From Spirosoma rhododendri (GTDB taxonomy: Bacteria > Bacteroidota > Bacteroidia > Cytophagales > Spirosomataceae), in NCBI RefSeq assembly GCF_012849055.1, contig NZ_CP051677.1, positions 2,618,501 to 2,682,500 on the forward strand: a stretch of DNA of 64,000 nt. Direction: 5' to 3'. Position numbers and translations under genes: made by a program. Below the pieces are notes generated by a model, which was not told the origin of the DNA, made no database searches, and saw only the letters and a list, made by a program, of their open reading frames with translations. Below are positions 26,619-35,762 of this stretch, in pieces (position 1 is the first letter of the stretch; every line of letters begins with the position of its first letter).

Positions 26619-27386
26619 ATGACCGATTTAATGCGCCGAATTCCTGAATATCCGCGCCGATTGGTGTCGGTTGTTCCCTCCCAGACGGAACTGCTTTTCG
26701 ATCTGGGTCTCGACGCGGAGATTGTGGGCGTGACGCGCTACTGTACGCACCCCGCCGACCGGGTTAAGCAGCGAACCATAGTGGGGGGTACCAAGAACCT
26801 GAACCTCGATCTGATTGATACGCTCCGGCCCGATCTGATTGTGGCAAACAAGGAAGAAAATGAGTGCGAACAGATTGAGTATCTGGCCCAACGCTACCCC
26901 GTTCACGTCACGGACATGGCTACGTTGCCGGAGGCTTTGCAGATGATTCAGGAGGTGGGGCAGCTGGTCGGGAAGCCGTCGCAGGCGGAGCAGCTGGTGA
27001 GCCAGATCAGGGCGTCGATGCCCCCGCCGATCGCGTCGACCCTGCGTGTTGCTTATCTGATCTGGCGCAAGCCGTACATGGCCGCTGCGAGCCACACGTT
27101 TATCGACGACATGCTGCGGGTGGCTGGGTTTTGCAACGCCCTGGCCAACCAGACCCGCTACCCCGTACTGACCGCCGACGACCTGCGCGCGGCCCGCCCT
27201 GACCTGATTTTCTTGTCGTCGGAGCCGTACCCGTTCCGCGATAAGCACCGGGCGGAACTGGAAGTCATCTGCCCCGATGCGCGGGTTGAACTGGTCGATG
27301 GTGAACTGTTTTCGTGGTACGGCAGTCGATTGGTGAAATCCGGCGCTTACTTTGCCCAACTGCGTCGACAATTTATTCGACAATGA
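26619..27386 (+). CDS. BtuF-like helical-backbone binding protein without signal peptide
   Basis: 255 residues from ATG 26619 (MTDLMRRIPEYPRRLVSVVPSQTELLFDLGL). The fold is that of class III periplasmic binding proteins for cobalamin or siderophores, with TRYCTHPADRV, GGTKNLNLDLIDTLRPDLIVANKEEN and LRVAYLIWRKPYMAAASHTFIDDML. No signal peptide or lipobox is visible from this or nearby starts, so it appears cytoplasmic, which is unlike transport binding proteins. Similar short cytosolic members exist in Bacteroidetes. The stop overlaps the AraC gene's start (ATGA). One reading is that it senses a ligand for the regulator rather than feeding a transporter; this is inference. Confidence 0.85.
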   Translation: MTDLMRRIPEYPRRLVSVVPSQTELLFDLGLDAEIVGVTRYCTHPADRVKQRTIVGGTKNLNLDLIDTLRPDLIVANKEENECEQIEYLAQRYPVHVTDMATLPEALQMIQEVGQLVGKPSQAEQLVSQIRASMPPPIASTLRVAYLIWRKPYMAAASHTFIDDMLRVAGFCNALANQTRYPVLTADDLRAARPDLIFLSSEPYPFRDKHRAELEVICPDARVELVDGELFSWYGSRLVKSGAYFAQLRRQFIRQ

Positions 27387-28402
27387 CTCACTTGCCTACC
27401 ACCAATACACTATCGGCCGCGTCGGTGAATATGATACTGAGTGCGACCCGTCAGCAGGGGATCGACACGGATACCCTGATTGAAGCCGTTGGTATTTCTC
27501 CGGACTGCCTCCGGGACCCGGATGGTCGCCTGCCGATCCGGCAGGTGCAGGCGATCTGGCGCGAACTGTCGGCGCTGACCAACACAAACCGGATTTCGCT
27601 GCGGCTGGGTGAGTTGATTAATCCGTCGGCGGTGGGCGTGGTGGCGTACGTGATGATGCACAGTCCTACGCTGGACCGCGCAATCAAACAGCTATGTCGG
27701 TATCAGGATATTATTTGCGACGGAACACGCTTGCTGGTGCGGCAGGAAGGCGATCAGGTAGCGCTCGTTTCGCGGATTACCAGTGCTGACATTGTGTATC
27801 CGGCGCTGGTCTACAATTCGGAACTGTCGATCGTTCTGTCGGCGTTCCGGGCGCTAACCGGTTTGCTGGTCACGCCTACTGAAGTTCGGTTCGCCTATCC
27901 TCAACCGGCGGATGTCCGTGAGCATGAGCGCGCTTTCGCCCCGGCGCGATTGGTATTCGATGCCCCGGAGACTGCTTTGGTGCTACCCGCCAGCCTGCTC
28001 GATACGCCGGTGCTGAATGCTAGTCCCGGTATGATGCCGTTGTTTGAGCAACATGCCAATGCGTTGCTGAACCGACTCACGACGCCTTCACTGGCGGGGC
28101 GGGTGCGCAACGAAATCGTGACGTTGATGAAAGGCGAGGAGCCAACGCTGACAGCCGTCGCCGACCGGCTGGCAATAGGCGTTCGGACGTTACAAGGGCA
28201 TCTGCGCAGCGAAGGACTGACCTACCAGAACCTGCTCGATGAGGTGCGGAAAGAACTGGCCCAGCGCCACCTGCGCGATCCGTTTCTCAGCACCACCGAC
28301 ATTGCCTACCTGCTTGGCTACGCCGAACCGAGCGTCTTTTTCCGGTCGTTCAAAAAATGGACGGGGCAAACGCCCGGCGCGTACCGACAGCTTGCCCGTT
28401 GA
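27383..28402 (+). CDS. AraC-family transcriptional regulator (OruR/ArgR-type N-domain)
   Basis: 339 residues from ATG 27383 (MTHLPTTNTLSAASVNMIL). The N-terminal domain is the 'arabinose-binding-like' part with DPDGRLPIRQVQAIWREL and MMHSPTLDRAIKQLCRYQ, known from OruR/ANR-type regulators. The C-terminal HTH_18 domain contains LTAVADRLAIGVRTLQGHLRSEG and the second helix-turn-helix DIAYLLGYAEPSVFFRSFKKW, with TPGAYRQ at the end. The start overlaps the stop of the BtuF-like gene, so translation is coupled. Immediately downstream on the other strand lie DUF4260 and epimerase genes, an arrangement often seen when such regulators control a nearby oxidoreductase. Confidence 0.92.
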   Translation: MTHLPTTNTLSAASVNMILSATRQQGIDTDTLIEAVGISPDCLRDPDGRLPIRQVQAIWRELSALTNTNRISLRLGELINPSAVGVVAYVMMHSPTLDRAIKQLCRYQDIICDGTRLLVRQEGDQVALVSRITSADIVYPALVYNSELSIVLSAFRALTGLLVTPTEVRFAYPQPADVREHERAFAPARLVFDAPETALVLPASLLDTPVLNASPGMMPLFEQHANALLNRLTTPSLAGRVRNEIVTLMKGEEPTLTAVADRLAIGVRTLQGHLRSEGLTYQNLLDEVRKELAQRHLRDPFLSTTDIAYLLGYAEPSVFFRSFKKWTGQTPGAYRQLAR

Positions 28403-28403
28403 G

Positions 28404-28757
28404 CTACGAGCGGCCAATCCAGCCCAGGCTGGTGTGTTTGAAATCGTCCGGGTATTTCAGGCCGTAGCCCAGCATCCGGTCGAAGCTGGTGTGCGCTACC
28501 AGGATAAGCCCCGCCAGCATCAGCGGCTGACTGCTGATCGCCAGCCCGCACAAGCCGACGATAATCCCCAGGGCGCGGTGGTGAGCCACGTTGTAGGTGA
28601 ATGCGCCAACGGCCGGGCTGATTGCGTAGCCAATCATGCTGATATCGGGTGCCAACAGCAGCGCCGGGAACCACCACCAGGCAAACGCCAGGCGGGAAAA
28701 CAAATAAACGCAGCCAAGAAACAGGGCCAATTCTTCGAGTTTGAGCAAGGTTTTCAT
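28404..28757 (-). CDS. DUF4260 membrane protein
   Basis: 117 residues, almost entirely hydrophobic, with about three to four membrane helices (LEELALFLGCVYLFSRLAF, FPALLLAPDISMIGYAI, LGIIVGLCGLAI, LMLAGLILVAHTSFDRMLGYG). The pattern APDISMIGY and HTSFDRMLGYGLKY is characteristic of the DUF4260 family, whose function is unknown. It follows the epimerase gene by 19 bases on the same strand and is convergent with the AraC gene, one base apart, so it is probably in the regulator's target operon. Confidence 0.9.
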   Translation of the reverse strand: MKTLLKLEELALFLGCVYLFSRLAFAWWWFPALLLAPDISMIGYAISPAVGAFTYNVAHHRALGIIVGLCGLAISSQPLMLAGLILVAHTSFDRMLGYGLKYPDDFKHTSLGWIGRS

Positions 28758-28776
28758 GGTAGATAAAGTGGTGGAG

Positions 28777-29790
28777 TTAGTTTTTCAATTGCGTTTCGGA
28801 GAACCAGCGCAGCGTATCGCGCAGGGCCTGATTCATCGGCGTCGGGCGGAAGTCGGGTAGGGCCGCCAGCGTGTCGCGGTCGTCGAGCCGAATTGTATTT
28901 TCGTAGAGGTACAGCATCTCTTTCACTTCCCGCATAACCGGATTAAACAGACCCAGTACCGAGAAAAGCCAGCGCGGATAGACCCGGACGGACGAAACTT
29001 TCCCGGTCTGCTGCATCATCTGCCCAAACCAGTCGCGCATCGACGTGTGCGTAGTGCCACCGTAATTCCAGACGCGATACGCCGGTACTTCGTTTGCCGA
29101 TGTCAGGCGGTCGTGCCAGTGCTGTTCCATTAGCCGGGCCGTTACCTCGCCTGCGTCGGGTGTGTAGACGAACTGATGCGGAATGTCGGCGTTTACGAGC
29201 CAGGGCATCGGCTGACCCGTTAGTGCGCCCCGCAGCACCGGGGCAATGCCTTCGTTCAGTACGTTCGGCCCCCAGAAATCGGGCAGGCGAACCGTCAGCA
29301 CGCGGCACTGCCCGGCGTCGGCGGCTTGCTGTAACATGGCCTCCAGCTCGACCCGTAGTTGCCCCTTCCGGGTGCAGGGCGCTGGCTGACTATCGGGGCG
29401 GATGGGCTGGTGGGTATTGCCGAAGTTGTAGACGTTGCCGGGAAATACAATCGTTGCCGGTCCGGGCAGGGTTCGTTCGGGGCGGGGCTTCGCGGCTTCG
29501 ATGACGTGGCGCGTCACCGACTCCATCCGGCCAAACCACTGATGATACGGGTAGTTGATGGCATGAACGATGAAGTCGACATCGGCCGCCAGTGCATCGA
29601 CCCTGGCGGCATCCTGCGCGTCGCCTTCGACGATAGTGAGCAGTTGGTTGGTGGCAAACAGTGCCGTTGCTTTGGCTCGGTTGCGGACCAGTATCGTTAC
29701 TGGCCACTGCCGGGCAAGGAGGCTATTCGTAATCGCGTAACCGATACCGCCGGTTGCGCCCAGCACCAGTGTTTTAGGGGGCGTGTGCAT
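28777..29790 (-). CDS. NAD(P)-dependent epimerase/dehydratase (extended SDR/NmrA-like)
   Basis: 337 residues. Rossmann motif at the N-terminus: LVLGATGGIGYAITNSLLARQ. Further SDR features are VDFIVHAINYPYHQW, VFPGNVYNFGN (the expected Tyr/Lys active-site region is atypical here) and the substrate-binding region RLPDFWGPNVLNEG. No clear YxxxK is present, only N-Y-N-F-G, so it may be a non-catalytic or atypical member. It begins an operon with DUF4260 and lies next to the AraC regulator gene, so it is a probable regulated enzyme. The family acts on sugar nucleotides or quinone-like compounds; the substrate cannot be told. Confidence 0.85.
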   Translation of the reverse strand: MHTPPKTLVLGATGGIGYAITNSLLARQWPVTILVRNRAKATALFATNQLLTIVEGDAQDAARVDALAADVDFIVHAINYPYHQWFGRMESVTRHVIEAAKPRPERTLPGPATIVFPGNVYNFGNTHQPIRPDSQPAPCTRKGQLRVELEAMLQQAADAGQCRVLTVRLPDFWGPNVLNEGIAPVLRGALTGQPMPWLVNADIPHQFVYTPDAGEVTARLMEQHWHDRLTSANEVPAYRVWNYGGTTHTSMRDWFGQMMQQTGKVSSVRVYPRWLFSVLGLFNPVMREVKEMLYLYENTIRLDDRDTLAALPDFRPTPMNQALRDTLRWFSETQLKN

Positions 29791-29950
29791 AACAAAACGT
29801 GTTTGTTTGAAGACGCAACAAAGGTGGTGCGGGGCGTCCGGGCGGCTGGTGACCGAACGTGCAAATCGACTGACCGATGACGAAAAAATGGCGGTGTGCG
29901 CGCTAACGACCGTTCGCTGCCTATCTTCACCGTCGATTTACGCAGTACCT

Positions 29951-30592
29951 ATGAATGAGTTGAAGCGGCTGTACGCGCTGTGCCGGAAGTCAGATTCTGT
30001 TTTTCTAACCGTGCTGATGCGCTACCTCGGCTACCGGCTATCGGGCAAGATGATCTTCGCGCACCAGCAGGCCATTATCAAACACGCCGACCATATCTCA
30101 ACCAACGGACCGCTGAAAGTTGGTCTCGACTATGCTGGGTTCGTCCATCGCAACGACGTAACGTATTTGAACATCGATGGCCGGCTCGACTGTAAGGGTA
30201 CCGCGTCGATCGGGCGGGGGTGCCGGATGGCAGTTGGTGCGCAGGGGCGTATCGAGCTGGGGCAGCGCACGTTTATCAACGCACTGACCACGTTCGTTAT
30301 CATGCACACACTACGCATCGGCGACGACTGCAACATCTCGTGGGAATGCCAGTTTCTCGACGACGATTTTCACGAGATTTATTACGAAGGCCGCAAGGCG
30401 CAACCCTCGCCCGATATTACCCTGGGCCGGCGGGTATGGGTCGGGTCGCGGGTGTCGATCTACAAGGGCACGACCATCGCTGACGGCTGTGTGATAGCCG
30501 CCAACTCGGTCGTCAGAGGAACATTCGACGAACCAAACACGCTGATTGCCGGGAACCCGGCCCGCGTGGTGAAGCGAAACGTAAGCTGGTAA
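29951..30592 (+). CDS. Hexapeptide-repeat (LbH) acyltransferase
   Basis: 213 residues from ATG 29951 (MNELKRLYALCRKSDSVFLTV), the first start that yields the family N-terminus. Left-handed beta-helix repeats run through GTASIGRGCRMAVGAQGRIELG and RIGDDCNISWECQFLDDDFHEI; the His of DDDFHEI and the loop GSRVSIYKGTTIADG fit the CysE/LacA/WecB-like acetyltransferase site. The C-terminus has the usual NSVVRGTFDEPNTLIAGNPARVVKR. It acetylates a sugar or lipid-linked glycan in the cytoplasm, most likely for cell-surface polysaccharide. It converges with aroA with only one base between the two genes. Confidence 0.9.
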   Translation: MNELKRLYALCRKSDSVFLTVLMRYLGYRLSGKMIFAHQQAIIKHADHISTNGPLKVGLDYAGFVHRNDVTYLNIDGRLDCKGTASIGRGCRMAVGAQGRIELGQRTFINALTTFVIMHTLRIGDDCNISWECQFLDDDFHEIYYEGRKAQPSPDITLGRRVWVGSRVSIYKGTTIADGCVIAANSVVRGTFDEPNTLIAGNPARVVKRNVSW

Positions 30593-30593
30593 G

Positions 30594-31838
30594 CTACACT
30601 TCTTCAACCGTCACGACCCGCGCCATATCGTCCCAGAAACTCGGGTATGATTTAGCAACCACGCCCGGCTCGTGAATAACAATGGGATGCAGCATCGCTA
30701 CCGGCGCGAAGGCCATCGCCATCCGGTGATCGTCGTAGGTGTCGATTTCGGGTACGGACAGCGTTTCCAGCGGCTGCATCAGCCGACGCACTTCGTAGCG
30801 GTGGTTTGTCTCGACCTCTACCAGTTCGGCACCGAGTTTTTGTAGTTCAGCCTGCAAAGCCGCGACCCGGTCGGTCTCCTTAATTTTCAGGCTTTCAATC
30901 CCCGTCAGCGTCAGCCGGATACCTTTCATGGCCGCGCAAACCGCTACCGTCTGCGCCAGATCGGGGCAGTTGGTAAAGTCCCATTCGAGCGTGGGTTCGG
31001 CAGGGCGCTTGGTCAGCTGGACGCCGGTTTCGGTGAATGTACTTTCGACGCCCAACGGCCGCATGATGTCGACGATGGCGCTGTCGCCCTGCAACGAGCG
31101 GGCTTTCAACCCAAGCAGTTCCAGTTCGGCCGTATCGTCGTCGGCGAGGGCGGCTACGCTGTACCAATAGCTGGCCCCCGACCAATCAGATTCAACGGCG
31201 TAGCTCTGCGGTGTGTACGGTGTCGGCTGAACGCGCAGTTGGTTGGCTGTCCAGTCGGTATCGACAACGGCCCCGAAATGACGCATCTGCTCGATGGTCA
31301 TTTCGATATACGGCCGCGAGCCAACCGCACCCGTCAGGTTGATCGTCAGTCCGCTGGGCAGCAGGGGCGCAATCATCAGCAGGGCCGATACGTATTGGCT
31401 GCTCACGTCGCCCCGGATGCTGAGTTCACTGTTGCCGTTGGCCGTAAAGCCGTTGAGTTGCAGGGGTGGATACCCTTCGTTGTTGAGGTAGGTAATGTCG
31501 GCTCCTAACGACCGCAGCGCATCGACTAGAATACCGATGGGTCGCTCGCACATACGCGCCGTGCCGGTCATAATTTTCTGCTGGTTGGTGACGGTGAAAT
31601 AAGCCGTCAGAAAGCGCATCGTCGTACCCGCGTCCAGAACATCGGCGGTCTGCTCGGTGCTTTTCAGCAGCCGGATCATGGTCTGCGTATCGCGGGCGCT
31701 GGCGAGGTTAGTCAGGTCGCAGCGGAAGCCGGTCAGGGCGTCGATGATGAGGGCGCGGTTGCTTTCACTTTTGGAAGAAGCCAGCGGAATCGTCGCCCGG
31801 ACGGGGCGGTGGGGGTGAGAGAGTCGAACGGCAGTCAT
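30594..31838 (-). CDS. aroA: 3-phosphoshikimate 1-carboxyvinyltransferase (EPSP synthase)
   Basis: 414 residues, the usual size for a lean AroA. Joins phosphoenolpyruvate to shikimate-3-phosphate in aromatic amino acid synthesis. Family marks: LASSKSESNRALIIDALTG near the N-terminus, DAGTTMRFLTAYF (the phosphoenolpyruvate site), MCERPIGILVDALRSLG, GDVSSQYVSALLMIAPLL, and the C-terminal ESLKIKETDRVAALQAEL and TYDDHRMAMAFAPVAM. It seems to lie alone, convergent with the acyltransferase gene. A perfect TATCTTTG box ends 5 bases before the ATG, predicting a leaderless transcript, and supports this start. Confidence 0.96.
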   Translation of the reverse strand: MTAVRLSHPHRPVRATIPLASSKSESNRALIIDALTGFRCDLTNLASARDTQTMIRLLKSTEQTADVLDAGTTMRFLTAYFTVTNQQKIMTGTARMCERPIGILVDALRSLGADITYLNNEGYPPLQLNGFTANGNSELSIRGDVSSQYVSALLMIAPLLPSGLTINLTGAVGSRPYIEMTIEQMRHFGAVVDTDWTANQLRVQPTPYTPQSYAVESDWSGASYWYSVAALADDDTAELELLGLKARSLQGDSAIVDIMRPLGVESTFTETGVQLTKRPAEPTLEWDFTNCPDLAQTVAVCAAMKGIRLTLTGIESLKIKETDRVAALQAELQKLGAELVEVETNHRYEVRRLMQPLETLSVPEIDTYDDHRMAMAFAPVAMLHPIVIHEPGVVAKSYPSFWDDMARVVTVEEV

Positions 31839-31843
31839 TGCCG

Positions 31844-31851
31844 CAAAGATA
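31844..31851 (-). promoter_or_regulatory. -7 promoter element directly before aroA
   Basis: TATCTTTG on the minus strand, followed by CGGCA and then ATG 31838; same geometry as the mutS2 and Rpn-like genes. Confidence 0.55.
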
Positions 31852-31876
31852 GGGGGCTACCCGTTGTTCGGCCAAC

Positions 31877-32451
31877 TCAATACGTCCGCAATACCCGCAG
31901 CCGGTGGTTTTTGTTGATGTGAATGCGCGGATTGCTCAGCAGGTGGAAGATACCACCGCTGACAATCAAACCGCCCACAACCGGAATTACTCCTCGGTTG
32001 AACCGTTCGTCGCGAATCAGGTCGGCCGCTCCGTAGATGACCCCGCCAGCGGAAACAGCGTCCCCGCAGCAGTGACGAACGGAATACGACGGTGTAGCAT
32101 CACCTTCTGCACTTCGTCAAATCGAAACGACACCGGTTCGTCGCGGTTCATCACTTCATTGGCCATTAGTATGGTGAACGTGGTATCGCTGACGGCATAC
32201 AGTTCTTCCCGGTACTTTTCGCCCCGCGCCTTGAAATGCAGTTCATCGCCCGGAAAAAACCGATACCGGTGAAAACCGCCGAGCGCGTGGTTGACGTCGA
32301 GAGCCAGGTATTTCGTCGGACGGGTCTGGGCCAGATAGATGCCGCCCCGCCGTTCGAGTTGCTGCTCAATCGTCAGCGTGTCGCGGGGTTGGGCGTAGCC
32401 GGAAAGGAAGAAACCAATGGAGAATAGCGTTGTGATGAGCAGACGAATCAT
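31877..32451 (-). pseudogene. Small exported membrane protein, one-base frameshift
   Basis: Signal peptide MIRLLITTLFSIGFFLSGYAQ, then a beta-rich part (NHALGGFHRYRFFPGDELHFK, YAVSDTTFTILMANEVM). The main frame ends early at 32017. Adding one base in the C run at 32041-32044 (GGGG on the coding strand) turns PLAGSSTERPT into PLAGVIYGAADLIRDERFN, and the frame continues through two more hydrophobic stretches (GVIPVVGGLIVSGGIF) to a stop at 31877, giving about 191 residues. I do not recognise the family. The continued coding sense past the break shows this is a real gene, whose break is probably a sequencing error. Confidence 0.7.
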
Positions 32452-32528
32452 GGTGGCGCAGGTGGGGGTAATGGTCTACCTGATATAAACGCAAAACGTC
32501 CCGTTTGTTCGCCGATACCCGGAATAAG

Positions 32529-33791
32529 CTATTCGTCCACCGGAGCAGGTTCCCGACTTACCCGGCGGGAAACCAATCGGATCAGCGTTGACGGACGCAT
32601 GTTGCGTTCGGCGGCTGGCCAGTGAGCATCGAACAGGGTAAGTAACCACAGCGTAGCCACCGTGGGCATCAGGTACTTATCCCAGGCGATATGCGCTTTG
32701 CCCATGAGCAGCAGGTTGAGCAGAACGACCCAGCCCGCCAGCCCACTCACCGGACTGGCAAACCGCAGCACTGTCAGGAACATCAGCCCGCCGAACAGGA
32801 TTTGCTTTGTTGTTCCGCTAATACCAACCATCTCCAGATGCCGGTCGAAAAAGCCGAGGTTGGGGACTACGAAAAAGCCGTCGTTCATCTGCACGGCCGG
32901 AAAGGTGGTGACCAGCAGACCAATGAGTACGAGCCAGCCCAGCACGCTAGCCGCCGACTGCGTTCGGAGGGCGTAAAACTGGAATCTGCGGGTAAGCAGT
33001 AGCTCCGGCAAGACGTAGTAGAGCCCCAGACAGGCCGCTGCGTACAACACAAAGCCGGGCTGGTAGGAAGGTTGATACACCGTGCCGTTGTATTTCTGAC
33101 GGGCAATTTCGGGAGCCGGTCCCAGGCCCTTCCAGAAGAGTAACCAGCCTGCCAGCGTCAGCCCGGCCAGCACGTAGAAAAACAGGTACGGCTTCTGCCG
33201 CATCAGCCCCGTAATCGTGCCGGGCCGGGGATCGGCAAACAGGGCTGGCAGCGTTTCGTAGCACAGGATGATCAGCGGAAAGACGACGGCGTACTGCCGG
33301 GAGCTGACAGCCGCCACGAAACACAGGCAACTGGCCCAGTGCACCCGCTTCAGGTAAGCCACCCAGCCCAGCAGAATAAACGTCAGGGCGGTCATGTCGG
33401 TGTAGAAAAGCGTGCTGCAAAAATAGTAGTATGGAAACGCGACTAGCCCCAGCGCGGCCAGCCAGAACCGTTTGGCGTTGGGGCTCATCGCCAGAAATAG
33501 CGTCAGGATGCCGAAGCTTAGTGTGAAACTGAGCAGACGCAGATGCTGAAGCGATTCGCCAAACACGTTGATAACCCAGCCGCCAACCATAAACGGCAGC
33601 GGGGCAATGACTTCGGGGTACGTATTCAGCAGGTGGGCCGACGGAATCGGTTCGTGACTAAACAGAAGCACCGTGGGCCAGAAGTGAATCTCGTCGCCAT
33701 ACAGGCCATTCATGAGGTAGTTGTTGGCGATAAAAACCGCGGTGTACGCCAGGCCAATCAGTAACAGAGCTACGACTTGATAGAATTTCAT
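32529..33791 (-). CDS. GT-C-fold membrane protein (ALG10/mannosyltransferase-like)
   Basis: 420 residues with about nine to ten membrane helices. The N-terminal helix is followed by NYLMNGLYGDEIHFWPTVLLF, where Asp-Glu in the first loop matches the catalytic motif of GT-C glycosyltransferases. Later segments PYYYFCSTLFYTDMTALTF and SSRQYAVVFPLIIL resemble ALG10/DIE2-type enzymes. GT-C enzymes use lipid-phosphate-linked sugars and act on the outer face of the inner membrane. It may decorate a surface polymer or protein. The gene is followed by a gap of about 80 bases to the next minus-strand gene, and the DUF4139 gene upstream ends in a terminator, so it likely has its own promoter. Confidence 0.68.
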   Translation of the reverse strand: MKFYQVVALLLIGLAYTAVFIANNYLMNGLYGDEIHFWPTVLLFSHEPIPSAHLLNTYPEVIAPLPFMVGGWVINVFGESLQHLRLLSFTLSFGILTLFLAMSPNAKRFWLAALGLVAFPYYYFCSTLFYTDMTALTFILLGWVAYLKRVHWASCLCFVAAVSSRQYAVVFPLIILCYETLPALFADPRPGTITGLMRQKPYLFFYVLAGLTLAGWLLFWKGLGPAPEIARQKYNGTVYQPSYQPGFVLYAAACLGLYYVLPELLLTRRFQFYALRTQSAASVLGWLVLIGLLVTTFPAVQMNDGFFVVPNLGFFDRHLEMVGISGTTKQILFGGLMFLTVLRFASPVSGLAGWVVLLNLLLMGKAHIAWDKYLMPTVATLWLLTLFDAHWPAAERNMRPSTLIRLVSRRVSREPAPVDE

Positions 33792-33965
33792 AAGGTATTG
33801 GTTGTAAGGAGGTTGACAGGTTGCGATTGAGGTATATCGTTACGTTGGCGGCAGTAGCCGATGAGCTACATGAAAAATAAGCAGCGTTACCCGACTGCCG
33901 ACTCCTCCTTTTATTGACCGGAGCCGGAAAAGGTGATGATTGGTCGGTGAAATAGCGTTGGCTGA

Positions 33966-34004
33966 AAACAAAAAAACCGGCTCTGCCATGTAGCGGAGCC
34001 GGTT
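33966..34004 (-). terminator. Intrinsic terminator after the DUF4139 gene
   Basis: On the minus strand AACCGGCTC (coded at 33996-34004) pairs with GAGCCGGTT (33975-33983), then a run of seven or eight T. It begins about 20 bases after the DUF4139 stop. Confidence 0.88.
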
Positions 34005-34024
34005 CGGAAAGGGCGTGTAAGCCC

Positions 34025-35655
34025 TTATTGGGTGATGACTTTACCTTTCGGAAACTTGACCTCGTAACGGAAACTCAGTGCCTGACTTTCGCCGGGTTTG
34101 AGCGTCAGTCGCCAGGTGAGCTTACCCGTTTCGGGGTTCAGTTGCGCTCCGCCGTTCTCGGTTAGCTGCACCACAATCCGCTCGTCGGTCGACACCGGAA
34201 TCTGATCGTAGACGGTCAGGCTGATCGGTTCGGGGCGGGTGTTGCGCAACGTAATGCGGTAGGCATGGGCGTCGCGCTGATTGCCGCCAAAGGTCTGCCG
34301 CGAGTTGACGTCTTCGATCTGTTCGCGCTTGGCGATGATGCGCTTGTCGCGGCCCAGCGACAGGGAAAGCGTGTCTTTAGCTTCGGCCAGACTTACCTGC
34401 GATTCACCGACAAACGTACCTTCGAAATAGATGCGGGCCGTGCCGTTGAGCAGGTTAAGCTTGTCCCAGCCTGTGATTTGGGCCGTCAGGAACGCGTCGG
34501 GGTCGAGCTTGGGCGTGATTTCGTAGCGGTACGACGCCGGTAATTCTGCCGTCTGTACGTCGACCAGTTGCGGACGATTGTTGGTCAGAATTGTGTACGG
34601 AATCGCAATGTCGAAACTGACGTTGGTCGGCTGATCGACGGCCTGCGTAAATGTGGCGGTGTTTGTCAGGTCGGCGGCTGGGGCGGGGATGACTTCTTCG
34701 GCGTTCGGACCACCTTCGAGTTCAGCTTTTTTAGCACGTGCGCTCATGCGAAGTGTTGGTGCTGCCTGACTGTATGCTACTGGTGGCTTCGGGTCATAGA
34801 AACCAACATAGTCGGTGTTTAGCGTGGGCGACGAACCAGACAGGGTGGGGTTGGCCGTCGAGAGCGTGAGTTTGACGTTCTGCCAGTCGAAGCCGGTATT
34901 CTGGTACACCTGCGCTTTCATCGCCAGCGACGCCGGGCTTTTCGTGTCGCGCACCCGCACGTCGTACACGGGCGACCAACCCGCGCTGTTGACGACATAG
35001 CTCAGATTCAGCGAAACGGCCGTGCGGCTGCGGGCGGTCAGCGTCACTTCGATCTCACCAACGGGCCGTTCGCGCTTGGCGTCCTGCTCTTTTACCTGCG
35101 CATCCAGCCGGTCGACGCGTTTTTTCTGTTCGATAATACGTCGGTTCAGCACCAGCAACTCCTGCCCGATGCGGGTCAGGCGTTCGCGGTAGAAAGCCGC
35201 CATCTCCGACACCGCCTTGACCGTCGCGCCCTGATCCTTCCCAGCGACTTCCTTGTTCGCCAGAATCAGGCTGCGCTCCTGCTCCAGCACGTCCTTTTGC
35301 ACCAGCAGCGATTCGTAGGCGTCGCGCGTCGTGCGGAGTGAATCGTCCAGCCGCTGCAACGAGGCCGGGCGCGGGGCTTTGTCGAGGAAGTTGGTGCGAA
35401 ACTGAACCCCCTGAATAACAGCATCGCCCTTGCCCGATACCTGTATGCTTTGCGGGTCGGTCTGGGCGGGGCATTGTCGATGATCAGCCGGGTTGTACCC
35501 GCGTCGATGGTTGCCGTGGCCTGTGCTGCGAGCTGCGCGCGATTTAGAAAAACGGTGGCCTGCCGAAGCGTAGCCTGCACGCGCAGCTCATCAGCCGACT
35601 GGGCCTGGGCAAGTGTGGACAGAAAAACGAAAAGCAACAACGGTAATCGGTTCAT
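34025..35655 (-). pseudogene. DUF4139/DUF4140 (mucoidy-inhibitor-like) exported protein, one-base frameshift
   Basis: Signal peptide MNRLPLLLFVFLSTLAQAQ from ATG 35655. The N-terminal DUF4140 part (RQATVFLNRAQLAAQATATI) is followed by a break: one missing base in the G run at 35464-35471 (CCCC/CCC on the coding strand). Restoring it gives DNAPPQTDPQSIQVSGKG and joins the rest, which includes the coiled coil (LVLNRRIIEQKKRVDRLDAQ) and DUF4139 (SAGWSPVYDVRVRD, YNSRTLSGSS-like strands, ITLRNTRPEPISLTVYDQIP). Full length is about 543 residues, normal for the family. The family is implicated in envelope polysaccharide homeostasis, though function is not proven. The break lies in a G/C run, like others here. 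Confidence 0.82.
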
Positions 35656-35762
35656 CGGATTTGTGTTAATGAATGGTAAACTACCCACTAGAGTACGTTG
35701 ACGTAGTTATTCCATAGACCCCACCCGATACGGCTCCGTTTAATCCGGGTTGTAAACTTTTC

